A DNA stretch of 64,000 bases from Glandiceps talaboti (Eukaryota; Hemichordata; Enteropneusta; Spengelidae): the NCBI RefSeq assembly GCF_964340395.1, contig NC_135551.1, positions 20,786,003-20,850,002 of the forward strand. The letters run 5' to 3'. A program made the position numbers and the translations under genes. Under the pieces are notes generated by a model. The model ran no database searches and was not told the DNA's origin. It was given only the letters and a program-made list of their open reading frames with translations. Below, in pieces: positions 53,360 to 64,000 of this stretch. Each line of letters starts with the position of its first letter. Within the stretch, counting starts at the first letter, position 1.

Positions 53360-53528
53360 CCCACTCAAGCAGCCATTAACTCTGCTAAAGCCTTGTTAAA
53401 GTGTGCAGTTGACACAGGCAAGTTGTCATCGGGCTATGTCCTGTACGCTCACAAAGACGTCCGATCGAGCTACAGAATGTCCAGGCACTGCCCTCTACGA
53501 CGAGATACAGACTTGGGAACACTATTAG
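53360..53528 (+). CDS. PGRP, exon 4 (frameshifted): second His and Cys zinc ligands
   Basis: Acceptor GACCACACAG starts the exon in phase 0. It reads PTQAAINSAKALL and YVLYAHKDVRSS, with the His of YAHKDV as second zinc ligand. At about 53471 the frame is off by one extra base. In the +1 frame the expected ending TECPGTALYDEIQTW and EHY stop appears at once, with the Cys as third ligand and TAG at 53526-53528. Ignoring one base, exons 1-4 give 627 nt, 208 aa, normal for a secreted short PGRP. Read literally, the protein runs on to 53608 in a foreign frame without the proper C-terminal helix or Cys. It is either a recent null allele or a base-call error. A poly(A) signal AATAAA follows at 54115. 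Confidence 0.9.
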
Positions 53529-54114
53529 CAACAAGTAAGTTTTGTGGTACATTTGTATTGATATGCACGTCAATATATAGTATAATGTGTATACATGCAT
53601 GTCCATGATGCAAATAGTATAATCCCGATTAATTGACGCTCATCTTCATCCGGGTCCTACTGTACTATTACTGTGAGATGGGCGAGATTTGTTTGGCATT
53701 CCCCCTTGAAGTTCAAGTTTCCAATATAATATAATAACAATAAGCTGTGCATTAATGTTACGAATTAAACATACTCAATTTGAATGTATCTTTTCATTAT
53801 TTCAGGCCTGCTATACCTTTCTTTAATCAATACGATATGTGACAAGTTGAATATACTCAACCTGGATGTAACGTCTTCGTCTGTATTATTCGGGATTCTT
53901 CGGAATATATGAACTCCTTTCTTATTTTACAAACATGGTTTATTTGGTGGAGGCAGTGTTTTTAATGACGTGTCAGACTACATGGGCTTAAAATTGGCCA
54001 TATCCTTTTACAAATATTTGTTTACAAAATTCTTTTTTTTTATTGTTTACATTTACTTTTCTTTTTTCTTTTTTTTTCTTTTTAAAAATATCTTTTCCCT
54101 ACAAGATAGCATGT

Positions 54115-54120
54115 AATAAA
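54115..54120 (+). terminator. Candidate PGRP poly(A) signal
   Basis: AATAAA about 590 bp after the expected PGRP stop. It is the first clear signal on this strand after the gene, but is weakly supported alone. Confidence 0.35.
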
Positions 54121-54626
54121 GTAATGATTTGAAAAGCTTGTGTTATGTTGTAGTTATTGTAAATCAATTTTAACTGTTTCTTTCGTGGTTTTGATATACT
54201 TCACCATGATGACCTTATTGATTACTAATGAGTTAATTCTACTGAACGCCCTCAACCGAATTCAATCAGGAAATGTGACGTGTATATTATCAACTGTGCT
54301 TTCACTTTCGTTTTCGTCATAGGGCGTGACTCGCTAATTTAAAAGTATTTCATAATGACTTTTTCTGTATGTGTACATATACCTATTGCCGAACACGGCT
54401 CTTCATCGAATTTACGGGAGGCCATTACCCCCACTCTCCAAACATCCGCCATTGGCTTTACTAAATTCTCTTAGTTTGATAGAGCAGCTAGTCCAATATT
54501 ATAGAATTGCGCTCCGGTCGTCTGTTACACATGATAACTCCCCCTACAAGATAATGGTTAGCTTACTGGCAAAGCCAATTTCTTTGGGCTGCGTGACTAG
54601 TCATTACTCGACGCCGTCTGGCCATG

Positions 54627-54667
54627 TTGTTGTTGCTCTTGTTATTATTGTTGTTGCTGTAGTCGTT

Positions 54668-54718
<51 letters not shown>

Positions 54719-54738
54719 GATGGTGGTGGTGGTAGTGG

Positions 54739-54782
<44 letters not shown>

Positions 54783-54785
54783 TTG

Positions 54786-54867
<82 letters not shown>
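54627..54867. repeat. (TTG)n then (TGA)n compound array
   Basis: GTT units at about 54627-54718, a short GGT bridge, then GAT/TGA units to 54867 with one TTG interruption. Long Val, Asp, Met, His and Ile frames here are artefacts. Confidence 0.97.
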
Positions 54868-54879
54868 AACGAGGTTGCA

Positions 54880-56030
54880 AACCGGGTTTAGAGCCAACTT
54901 CCTTCTGATGACGTAGTTTAAAGATAGCAGGCGAAATAAACAAGAAAATCAAAGAATAACTTGAACTTTCACGTGAAACGTCTTATTTACAGAGGTAACT
55001 AAAGGCCATCAAACCAACAACGTAACGACGGCACAGTGGAGAGGATTAATTATATAGGACTGGTCAGAGTTTTGTGTTGTTTAGTTTATTCATAAATATA
55101 GACACACAGAATTAATAACACAGGAAAATGAAATATAGCCACCTCTTTGACCAGATTGCAATCAAGGTGGGTGTTGAAACACTAAAAACTAAACATTCAG
55201 TACACAAGTTTTAATCGGATAATTACAGCACATGCCACACATGGCCTCCCCTGGGGGTGGTGTGAAGTGTTAAAATTCATCTTTTCATAACGGTTATAAT
55301 ATGACATATATGATAACATGTATGATCATATTATGATCATGATCTCTCACATTCTGTAAATTAATTATGGTATTTTTCTCACTGAGAGTGTAATGCACAT
55401 GCATAAGAATTTTCAAGGACAAAGGTGAAGGGAAGGGTCAACGGTCGATGAACCGAGATTAAATGATTACCTGGAACGCTTGGATGTCTTGAGGCTATAC
55501 ACCAGACGGTTGCATGGCAAGCTTATACCCTTTAGCTGTCAAAATGTTGACTCAGTGTTTGACATGTACAGGATTACCAATCCTCCTCTAGATCTTACGG
55601 GGCTAACATTAAAGTTTGTGTAGTGGGCTCTAACCAACTCCTTGTAAGAGTTGCATTTTGTTGTACAAAAGACAAACAATGCCGCATGCACACTGTGCGA
55701 TTACGATTAAACATATCCAAACAAAACACGACATGTTATACGTGGAATTCCCATGCTATTTTTGTCATCATGATTAATTACAATATGGCCATTCAAACGT
55801 CACACCTCTTAGTTCACGCCGGGTTATCAACATATATAGCACAGCAATGTACCAGTTACACGTATTTCTCAGTCTCGCATCGTGAATCATACTTCATACA
55901 GCAACGTACACTCGGTGAGAGTTTCACAACACCGAAGGTGCGAGTGCCTAATTTATCAGAGTCCTGGCATCGCGTTGTTCCTATTTAACTTAAACGTGTC
56001 GACGGTTCATAAGAATAGGACTCACCGAGG
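54880..56030. other. Region upstream of CC2
   Basis: It likely holds the CC2 promoter, but no NRF1-type core like those at 40.2 and 45.2 kb is visible. A 121-codon frame at 55623-55988 matches nothing I know and is probably chance or 5' UTR. A possible acceptor GGGCTACAG before 56038 would allow a noncoding first exon. Confidence 0.35.
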
Positions 56031-56059
56031 GCTACAGTATCAGAAGAGTGTACCTCAAA

Positions 56060-56099
56060 ATGCAACCAGAACAACTTAGATCTATCTTCACCATATTAG
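56060..56099 (+). CDS. CC2, exon 1: N-terminus and start of membrane segment
   Basis: Encodes MQPEQLRSIFTIL and part of the next Gly, donor G|GTGAGT in phase 1. Joined to 56532-57346 it gives 855 nt, 284 aa. The same phase and position as the CC1 intron support both joins. Confidence 0.7.
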
Positions 56100-56531
56100 G
56101 TGAGTATATAATGTTGTCTATTCTCTCTTCTTTTCTTTATTAGTGTCTGTCTACTTATTTATCTATTTGTCTATTTATTTATTTATAAACAAATCGTAGC
56201 ATATATAATCGCTTGTCCATATTTCCTTTTGCGTTCAACCCTGCTTTTAAATATAGCCTTTTTCAAAGTTAAGATTGTTTTAAACAATACATTCAACTTT
56301 CGATTTCAGAATATCCTGCCTATGTGACGTATATAAGCTCAATGTTTGCAAAAAGAACAGAATGCAGTTGACAGAGAGTGGACATATGCATATGTTTGCA
56401 TTTCAAATCCAGTTTCAAAGTTCAATTGACAAAGCACTCAATATAAATGTATGGTTAATATTTAACTTCAAGATTTGATTGTTTTTATTTCATACTATAA
56501 AATATGCTTTATTTTTTTTATATATTAACAG

Positions 56532-57346
56532 GGGTAGCACTGATAGTTTGTCTACTGCTATTCCAAATTAAGACCAACGATGACGAAATCACAACACTGA
56601 AGCAGGAACTTCAAGAAGCACGGAAGTCAGAGAAAGAACAGCAAATGAACGCAAAGGTAAAAATGGTACAAAAAGATTTAAATACATGTACTGAGTCACG
56701 TGACAGCTGGCAGACCAAAGCGGAGAAGTTTGAAAACTTGTATGACAACTGCAAAGTGAGTAAGTTTGACCAAGCTTCGACCAATCAGAAATCACTGTTG
56801 GATATGGAAATTGAGAAAAGAGACAACAAGAACCAGATGTTTGGCATACACAGCGCCGTAGATGATTACGAAGAAAAACGGTTGCTGGCGACTATTAAAG
56901 AGCTAGACTCACTCTGGGCTAAATTGAGAGACGTAGGCAGAATAATCGAATGCAAGGATGGCCAACTCACTGGAGATATGGATGAAAGCGATATAGAGCT
57001 AAACAAGGAAGACATCTGGAAGACGGCAAATCTAGACGAAGGAGGTCTGATTGAAGGGCTCAAAATTTTAGAAGGCCTGGATGACTTGTTTCAGAACCCG
57101 TGTTTTCTGAAGACAAAGATCCCCATCCAAATATCGCTATGGAAGGTTACAGCGAATTTAAGAAAATGTAACGCTGTTATTCACAAGACCAACAAAATTA
57201 ACGAAGGGCCGACTCCTAATATCAATCTGCTGTTGAACGACGGAGCAACTGACAAAGTTAAAAAAGCTACAAAAGATGGCCAAGAAAAGAAAAATGATCC
57301 AAAAGAAAGCGAGAAGATGCCAACAAATGAAAAAGATGAATTCTAA
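56532..57346 (+). CDS. CC2: membrane-anchored coiled-coil protein, main exon
   Basis: The exon starts after TATATTAACAG and completes the membrane helix (IFTILGVALIVCLLLF, about residues 9-24). A charged coiled coil follows (about 28-130) with Cys66 and Cys87, 21 residues or three heptads apart, the second in a YDNC motif like the YRDC motifs of CC1. The C-terminal module aligns with CC1: SAVDDYEE/AAVEDHEE, ELDSLWAKL...ECK/RLDSLRQRL...QCK, LDDLFQNPC/LRHLFVDPC, ISLWKVTANLRK/ITLWKTKANNRR. A Lys/Glu-rich tail is specific to CC2. I do not recognise the family. CC2 is clearly a paralogue of CC1, with PGRP between them on the same strand. The exon starts at 56532; reading upstream into the intron is not needed. 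Confidence 0.82.
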
Positions 57347-57426
57347 TCAATGTTTCTCTGTACGAACAGTTACATTCAATAAGTATTTCGGAGTCATCTG
57401 ATTAAATTGGTATGTAGTTTTACAGC

Positions 57427-57437
57427 GGTATTTCTTT

Positions 57438-57489
<52 letters not shown>

Positions 57490-57498
57490 TCCTTCTTT
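57427..57498. repeat. (TTTC)n microsatellite
   Basis: About 16 TTTC units some 80 bp after the CC2 stop, probably in its 3' UTR, parallel to the array after CC1. Confidence 0.96.
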
Positions 57499-58394
57499 GT
57501 CTTTTTATACTAAAAAACAAATAATTCAAATACAACAATACACATTGAAAACACAAAATATATGTAAGTCGACACAGAAGTAACGACGCTGTTAATATAT
57601 CGCAATCACTAGCCAAACTCTTTATTAGATAGGTGCTCAGACCACCAATTGCAATTGGTTGGCGATCTGAGATCGATAAGATCTCATGACATTCATGTAT
57701 CAAAGCGCATGTGCAGTAGATAGTGGCGAAATATTATGTCATTATAAAAAAAAATTCGCTTGCGTGTGAGCGAAGAAAATATAAGAGAAGCAATATCGTT
57801 ATTATGATTGTAGCTGTTCGAAACAGTGTTTCTATAGAATGATACATTTTCACGTGTTCTGGAAATCACAGATAAATATATATTTCTCCTCAGCTTAATC
57901 AGATGATGATTCATTCAGTAAACGGAATGAGTCTCTCTTTTTTTTCATTTTCGCAATAAGACGTGACTCATCGATCATGACTCATATATGAAACATTCCA
58001 TGTAATAGTCTTATTGTATACTGATGTACTGAGGAAACTGTCATTATATCTTTTTTTTAAAAATATATAGGAATGAAACAAACTTTTCAATACGTATTAT
58101 AGTGATACCGGAAAATTACTATCAGTAATATTGTCAATGCACATATCCATGGTATCTATCGAAAACGTGTATTTCCGTTACAGGAGTTTGCGTTTAGTCA
58201 TTTTTTGCTGTAAAACAAATATTATATTATATCATGCTACTATGGGCCATTCTGATTGGATAATAACTGTGGTAAAATCCCATTTTACCACGGCTGGCAG
58301 TGGTAAAATGGGCCCCTAAACTAGCATATGAATAGTACTCACAAAAAAGAAGCTAGTGTTCGTTCTTATACCAAATAAGTTAACACTTCCTCAG

Positions 58395-58571
58395 AGTAAA
58401 GGTATGTCAGGTATCCTGTACAATAGTTTGGGTTACAGTAGTCCAAATAATTCCACTGATGACCTTGCGATCGAAAGCAACGATCGATCAGTGGCTTCAA
58501 CATCACTGGCCATGGCTGATAACGTACAAGTTCTCCCATGCAACGAGCCGTCAGCGTCCTGCTCTCGTTGA
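58395..58571 (+). CDS. Possible terminal exon of an unknown gene
   Basis: After an acceptor-like AACACTTCCTCAG the frame encodes about 58 hydrophilic residues rich in Ser, Asn and Asp (SPNNSTDDLAIESNDRSVAS, then VLPCNEPSASCSR) and ends in TGA. GC content is above the surrounding DNA, and AATAAA follows at 58901. There is no recognised domain. It could be the cytoplasmic tail or C-terminus of a gene whose earlier exons I could not find; it could also be chance. Confidence 0.25.
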   Translation, partial: SKGMSGILYNSLGYSSPNNSTDDLAIESNDRSVASTSLAMADNVQVLPCNEPSASCSR

Positions 58572-59126
58572 ATCAAGCAACACCAATTTATAATTAACTT
58601 TTAACCATCAGTCAAGTGCGTCAGGATTATTTCAAAACTGTACATTTTCAGGTTCAGTCAATGTTCAATTTGTTAACCATTAAATTAAAGTAGACTGTGT
58701 AACGTCGCGTCTCTGATTTACTGCCTCGAGCTTTCTCCATTCAACTGATTCAACGCCGAGACATCTATTTTTAGCAGTGTACAAGATTGTATTGTTCTTA
58801 TGTAAATATCCAAACAAAATTGTTACTTTCTTTGACCTCTTGCCCCGTTTTCTTCGTTGCTCTAGTTTTCAACGCGTTTTCGTTAGCATTATATGATGTA
58901 AATAAAGTAATTTATCAATGCAATGCAATGCAGTGTATGGTTTGTGTTCATGCAGTGTGTGTGTATGGGCGACGTGAACGTATCCACTCATCAAAATATA
59001 TGCTCGTTCCCGACGATCTATTACCGACGATCTTTTTCTGTACGAGCGAATTCGCCTTTTCAGGCATATAAATAACCACAGAATCACATTTAGAAGAAAT
59101 AGACACATATTTTGATATAATATAAT

Positions 59127-59268
59127 AGCAATAACCCCCGCCGAAGGCGGGTATACACTCGAATTTGGTACAATTCGCTCCATATAGCACTCGCCATTCG
59201 GCTCGTGCTATATGTCGCGAATTGTACCAAAATCTCGTGTTTACCTGCCTTCGGCGGGGGTTATTGCT
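59127..59268. mobile_element. Near-perfect 142-bp foldback element
   Basis: Arms 59127-59190 and 59205-59268 (64 bp each) pair with only a few mismatches around a 14-nt loop. Ends are AGCAATAACCCCCGCCGAAG and its complement, strikingly GC-rich against the AT-rich flanks. It is probably a foldback MITE. An extended hairpin with a conserved foot could also be transcribed. Open frames on both strands here are artefacts of the palindrome. Confidence 0.9.
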
Positions 59269-59626
59269 TAAATGTAACACTTGCGTTCCTGTCGAAATGG
59301 GGCAACTGACTCTATGTGGATTTTATGAATTATAATACATATAATGCAATGGTTATTAGTGATATGGTGTGTGTTAAATTGTATGATAAATCCATTATAA
59401 CTGTACATTAGTACATGCATGTCGACTTAAATTAATATATCATATTTTCACTTTCCTTTCTTGCATATTTTCATTATGTGTGTATTATATGATATTTTTG
59501 ACAGTTTTGATTGTCTATACTTTATATTGTACTACTGCATAACTTTGAATTAAAAGATACCATCATTCACAGTGATATTTTTTTAGTTGTGTAATCTCAT
59601 GTTGTATAAGACTTGCTAGCTTGCTG

Positions 59627-59632
59627 AATAAA
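59627..59632 (+). terminator. Candidate poly(A) signal
   Basis: AATAAA after TTGCTG, followed by a GT-rich region. No gene is firmly assigned to it. Confidence 0.25.
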
Positions 59633-60235
59633 CCGGTGGACTTTGATTCTGAAACAAAATAACAAAACTGTGTGGGATTTCTCTCCATAAAACTGTTCTT
59701 ATCAAACCATGGTGTGTAATACAAGCCTCTGCTGTTCCAACATGCTGTGCCAAGTGTTATTAATCCAATTCAGTGGTTTACTCTCCTTGTTTGTAACAGG
59801 TTATGTTAGTCCACGGTGTGATGTCTGCAGTTGTAGTCACTCGTCTATACCCTAAGTGACCCAGCTGCCAGTGAAGGTGTGTAAGGTTAAACTCGGGTTA
59901 AATGTAAGACCACTCAAGTTGAAAACAGCTGTGTGAGTAATCGTATTGATTATGTCACATGACTCCTCACATCGTCAGTTGCCATGGTTAAGTTTGAGGG
60001 AGGCCACGCCAGTACGTCTAATTGAAGCGTATTACCCAGTAATATAAATATTAAGCCTGTATCTAAGGTGAAAGAGCGACGACCAATACATTGATTGGCA
60101 ACTACCTGCAACGCTTTATAATACGCCCTCTTCGGCTTACATACGTAGCTGCAGACTATATCATCTAATTTACCTCGTCATCATGACTAGCTTAGGCAAG
60201 CTTTCACAATACTACACTGAGATGACCACATACGG

Positions 60236-62595
60236 TTAAAAACAGTACGCGGATTCCTGCGTCAAATCTTTCTTTAAAGTGGAATAATAAATTGGCAGAC
60301 GACCACATTCGCCGACTACAGCCTCTTTCGCAGCAGTGGTTGGGACCCCCAATAATTTTCTACACCAGCTTCTCTGAATTTTCTCCAAAGCATCGTAATA
60401 TTGGTATCCCCATATTTCCGACCCATATGTCAAAATTGGTAAAATCATTACGTCAAATAATTTAAAATGCACATTGGGATCAACAAATTCAAGCTTCTTT
60501 CTTGCAATAGATAACGTGGTCATAGACTTGCTGGCTTGTTTAGCTAATGAACTCACCGCCTTCGACCAATTATTTCTTGAAGATAAAAGAAGACCAAGGT
60601 ATTTGTAATACGACACTGTTTCAATTACGTTGCCATCAAAGTACCACTTTTCAAAACGGGAGAGGTGTCCACCTCTTCTAAAAACCATTGCTTTTGTTTT
60701 AGCAAGGTTGACTTGCATACGCCACTTTGTACAGAAAGTAGAAAGGATATCAATTAGATGCTGTAAATTTGTGACTGAGTCGGCAAAAATGATAACATCA
60801 TCTGTGTAAAGGAGGGCAAATAAATCGTACATGTCTTGTGTTTATAGTTGTATGCCTGATTGACCGGACGACTGAGTATTGAGTTCTTGGATATAAAAAC
60901 TAAAAAGAATGGGACTGAGAATGCAGCCTTGCCTTACACCTGCTGGGCAATCAAAGTATTGCGAAGTATCATTGCTGGCTCTCACACACGATTTGATCTC
61001 ACTATACATAGATTGTAGAATATGGTACATTTTGCCTCGAATACCCATTGGTGCTAGCTTGTACAACAGAAGTGAGTGGTTAACTTTATCGAATGCCTTG
61101 GAAAAGTCTATAAAGAGACAATATAGTTTTCCTCGTCTTATACTCAAGAATTTCTGGATAATAGCGTAAAAAACAAAAATGTTGTCAATTGTACTGTGTT
61201 TTTTCCTGAAGCCTGCTTGACAATCTGAAATTATATTTGTGGCTTCAAACCACTTGGTTAAACGCACCTTTAGAATTGTAGTAAAGACTTTTCCGAGAGC
61301 ATTTAATAAAGATATTCCTCTGTAATTGTTGGGATCACTCGAATCTCCCTTTTTCAGTAGTGGAATAACAATCGCAGAAGACCATTCAGAAGGAAAGTTT
61401 CCTGTGTCCAAAATATGATTAAAAAGCTCCATTAACACTGGTAAAATTATATTTGCAGAATAATTATATAGAATTCGTTTGGAATCCCATCTGGACCGGG
61501 AGCTTTCCCATCTTTCAAGTTTGTCAGACTGTTTAGAACCTCAATCTCTGTTATTCGAGAATTTAAAATATTACTAGTGTCATCGGTAGCCTCTGATTCC
61601 ACCTGACCAACATGATCGCGGAGAACCTCTTCAGCAGAATGCAAGAACTCCCTGTCACCTGAACTTAAATCATTGCAGCTTTTATACAGGTTGCTAAAGT
61701 AATTATACCATGACTGGATACTAATATCATTAGATGGTATTTTCTTTCGACCAATTATTGAATTTTTAGGATGGTCCAGAATTCGCTAGAGTTTTTTGTT
61801 TCGGCCTCTCTAGATCTAAAGCGATTACGAATCAACTCTTGATAGTTACGTTTGCAGCTCTTGCAGGTCTGCTTAAAGAATTTCTTCGTGGTTATGAAGT
61901 CACTTAAGGAATCAGTGGTACCGAGCTGTCGGAAAAGCTTTAATTTCTCGTAAGTGTTACTCTTGGCTCGTTGACAAAGTTCATTGAACCAGGGCGAGTG
62001 CAATGACCTTTGACTTCTACGATTGCTTGGTTTAATCTGACCATCTTTACCTGCTTCTTTTAAGGCTTCATTTAGTTTACGTATAACCTGTGTTGGGTTT
62101 TGGAATGCCCTTTTTGAGTTCTCAACCATTTTTTGCACAGGTGTAGAAAGTAGATATCTTTTGAAGTGATTTTTGCATTTCTCATTCATAGAATACCGAA
62201 TGGAAGGTGGACTTGACACGTCAGGCCGATTTCCTTTCCGTGAGAGAGGATGTTAGTACCTTTTAAGTGGCAGGTGATGGGAAAGTGATCAGATTCTATG
62301 TGTGGAATAACTTCGAAATCATTTACATAACTAAAAAGGTTTGCGGAGATGATGACGTAATCGATAACACTGCTGCCTAATGGAGATACATGTGTTACAT
62401 TTCCTTCTTTGTCGCTGGCCATGCGACCATTGGCAGAATGTATGCCGAAGTTTCGACAGATGTTTAAAAGAGTCTTTCCCGCGCCTCATTTACGAATTTA
62501 TCTTTTGAACTCCTTGGTATGTGAAAATTTGATTGGTCGTATGTATCTCCAACAAGAGGTAAAAAATCTATGGAGTCATCAAAAATGAAAAAATG
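60236..62595 (-). mobile_element. Broken non-LTR retrotransposon (endonuclease end plus RT)
   Basis: In minus-strand order: the C-terminal part of an APE-type endonuclease (SSVIDYVIISANLFSY and HIESDHFPITCHL, about 62365-62270); a linker domain (62219-61755) rich in basic residues; DGKAPGPDGIPNEFY (about 61530-61480); then the RT core with IPLLKKGDSSDPNNYRGISL, FIDFSKAFDKVNHSLL, AGVRQGCILSPILF, and the catalytic box as YTDDVI; then the thumb (KTKAMVF, YYKYLG) and a terminal GECGRLPIYYS. Defects: a 1-base frameshift near 61445, an in-frame TAA at 60842-60844, frame breaks near 61750 and 62200, and loss of the expected 3' part after 60236. The 5' end stops at a CATA array. Clade unassigned. Confidence 0.9.
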
Positions 62596-62653
62596 CATAC
62601 ATACATACATACATACATATATACATACATACATACATACATACATACATACA

Positions 62654-62684
<31 letters not shown>
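62596..62684. repeat. (CATA)n microsatellite at the LINE 5' break
   Basis: CATA units that abut the first recognisable endonuclease residues of the LINE, so the array sits at or in its truncated 5' end. Confidence 0.95.
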
Positions 62685-62687
<3 letters not shown>

Positions 62688-62929
62688 AACGGTTATACGT
62701 GGGAAAAGTTCTAATATTCGCACACACCAATGCAAATAGAACCCAATAGAACACGCCTGAAATTTAAAAAAAAAAAACTGATTAGATTGGGAATGACGAG
62801 AATAATCTATTAATTCCAAGGGGTTCCAGCGTTCCAAGACGGAAATGATTTCTTCTTCTTTTAACCTCATACTTTCTCATCACCAGAAACCTTACAAATT
62901 CCTGAAATAGACATACCCGATACACACAT

Positions 62930-63126
62930 ACGTGTATACATACATATACACACATACATATGTACATACACACATACATAGACAGACAGACGTGCGTGCG
63001 CCCACCCTCCCGCCCAGCCAGTCAGACTAGACATGCCTGCATGCATATACATACATACATACATACATACATACATACATACATACATACATACATACAT
63101 ACATACATACATACGAAGTCAGTCTC

Positions 63127-63175
<49 letters not shown>

Positions 63176-63200
63176 ATACTGTATATATATATATACAAAA

Positions 63201-63289
<89 letters not shown>

Positions 63290-63290
63290 A
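62930..63290. repeat. Compound CATA, TA and TG microsatellites
   Basis: CATA units (62935-62985 and 63045-63115), then (TA)n at 63129-63235 with two interruptions, then (TG)n at 63234-63290. All open frames here are artefacts. Confidence 0.97.
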
Positions 63291-63299
63291 TAATATGTA

Positions 63300-64000
63300 T
63301 GACATACATATTTTAAACAAATGCTATCATTTCACCATACTCTGTTCCTGTACAAACAATGAAAAGACAAATACAATGATAACGCAAATGCTTTGAAATT
63401 CAATCATCAGAAAAGTTGAAAGAAATGAAAGAGCACACCAATTTGAAAATTTCGAAAGTCAACTTCAATAAAACCCGTCTCTAATCTACATAATTTTTTT
63501 CAGAAACAATTCAAATATGTCGTTTTATGTGAAAAAAAAAAACATTATATAGGCAATGACATTAACGTAAATGTGACCAGTACAAGTAATGTATTTTAGA
63601 TTGGATGTGAAAACTCTTTACAAAAGAGTTCAAACTCATCATAGTTCTTCAAAAGTTGCTTTTAGACTCGGCTCCTTTTTCTATTAAAGAGTGACTTCAG
63701 ATTATTTTTGATTCGTTTCAAAAATATACATTCTGGAGAAATCAAATTAAAGTCAATAAAACATAGAAGCCCTTGCGAGTCGAGCTGTGTCTCATGTTGT
63801 CTTATTGGAATTACTACGGTCACTATAAAGGCATTTGACAACTACTGAGATTTAAATTCTGAACCAAATGCAACCGTGAAAATTCACTGTCAAAAAAAAA
63901 ATTGGTAACATCAATAGAAGTATTGAAGATTCTTATATGTGCCGTAGTAATAATTATAGAAAACGGGCAAAATTTGATATTTCTGTGTTCATTCAAGTGA
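63300..64000. other. Gene-free end of window
   Basis: AT-rich sequence without a coding frame, element or strong repeat that I can identify. Confidence 0.5.

Noticed and set aside
53385-53606. Minus-strand 73-codon ORF
   Set aside because: Antisense of PGRP exon 4.

Overview
The window is animal nuclear DNA. It is AT-rich and intron-bearing, crowded with very long microsatellites, and carries two dead non-LTR retrotransposons and several inverted-repeat (MITE-like) elements. The gene families, a secreted peptidoglycan recognition protein and an ST8Sia-type sialyltransferase, together with this repeat content suggest a marine invertebrate, either a non-vertebrate deuterostome or a lophotrochozoan. 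The sequence alone does not settle which.

Layout. 1-29.5 kb: no convincing gene; long (CT)n, (TA)n, (ATGT)n/(CATA)n and (CAGA)n arrays, several local duplications (7.5/8.1 kb, 10.5/10.7 kb) and two degenerate satellite-like blocks (20.2-21.1 kb). 29.5-30.9 kb: a 5'-truncated CR1/L2-like LINE on the + strand. 35.0-31.7 kb, minus strand: a four-exon gene for a type II membrane protein of the ST8Sia sialyltransferase fold, with altered catalytic motifs and a 21-bp coding minisatellite. 37.0-37.2 kb: a MITE. 40.2-43.4 kb, plus strand: a membrane-anchored coiled-coil gene (CC1) with a likely promoter and noncoding first exon at 40.2 kb; that 5' block is duplicated at 45.2 kb. 48.7-53.5 kb, plus strand: a four-exon peptidoglycan recognition protein (PGRP) gene with all three zinc-ligand positions, but a 1-base frameshift in the last exon just before the Cys ligand. 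56.1-57.3 kb, plus strand: CC2, a diverged paralogue of CC1 with the same exon structure. 58.4 kb: a possible terminal exon of an unknown gene. 59.1 kb: a near-perfect 142-bp hairpin. 62.6-60.2 kb, minus strand: a second broken LINE, then microsatellites.

How the genes relate. CC1 and CC2 are both short single-pass proteins whose one intron splits the membrane segment in phase 1. Both carry cysteines spaced in multiples of seven within a coiled coil, and both share a C-terminal module. They bracket a PGRP gene on the same strand. A working idea, inferred only from position, is an immune or cell-surface neighbourhood containing an undescribed family of disulfide-linked, membrane-anchored coiled-coil proteins. 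Exon joins were worked out by hand from splice signals and reading frame. In CC1, CC2 and the sialyltransferase the joined lengths are exact multiples of three. In PGRP the sum is one base too many, which exposes the frameshift.
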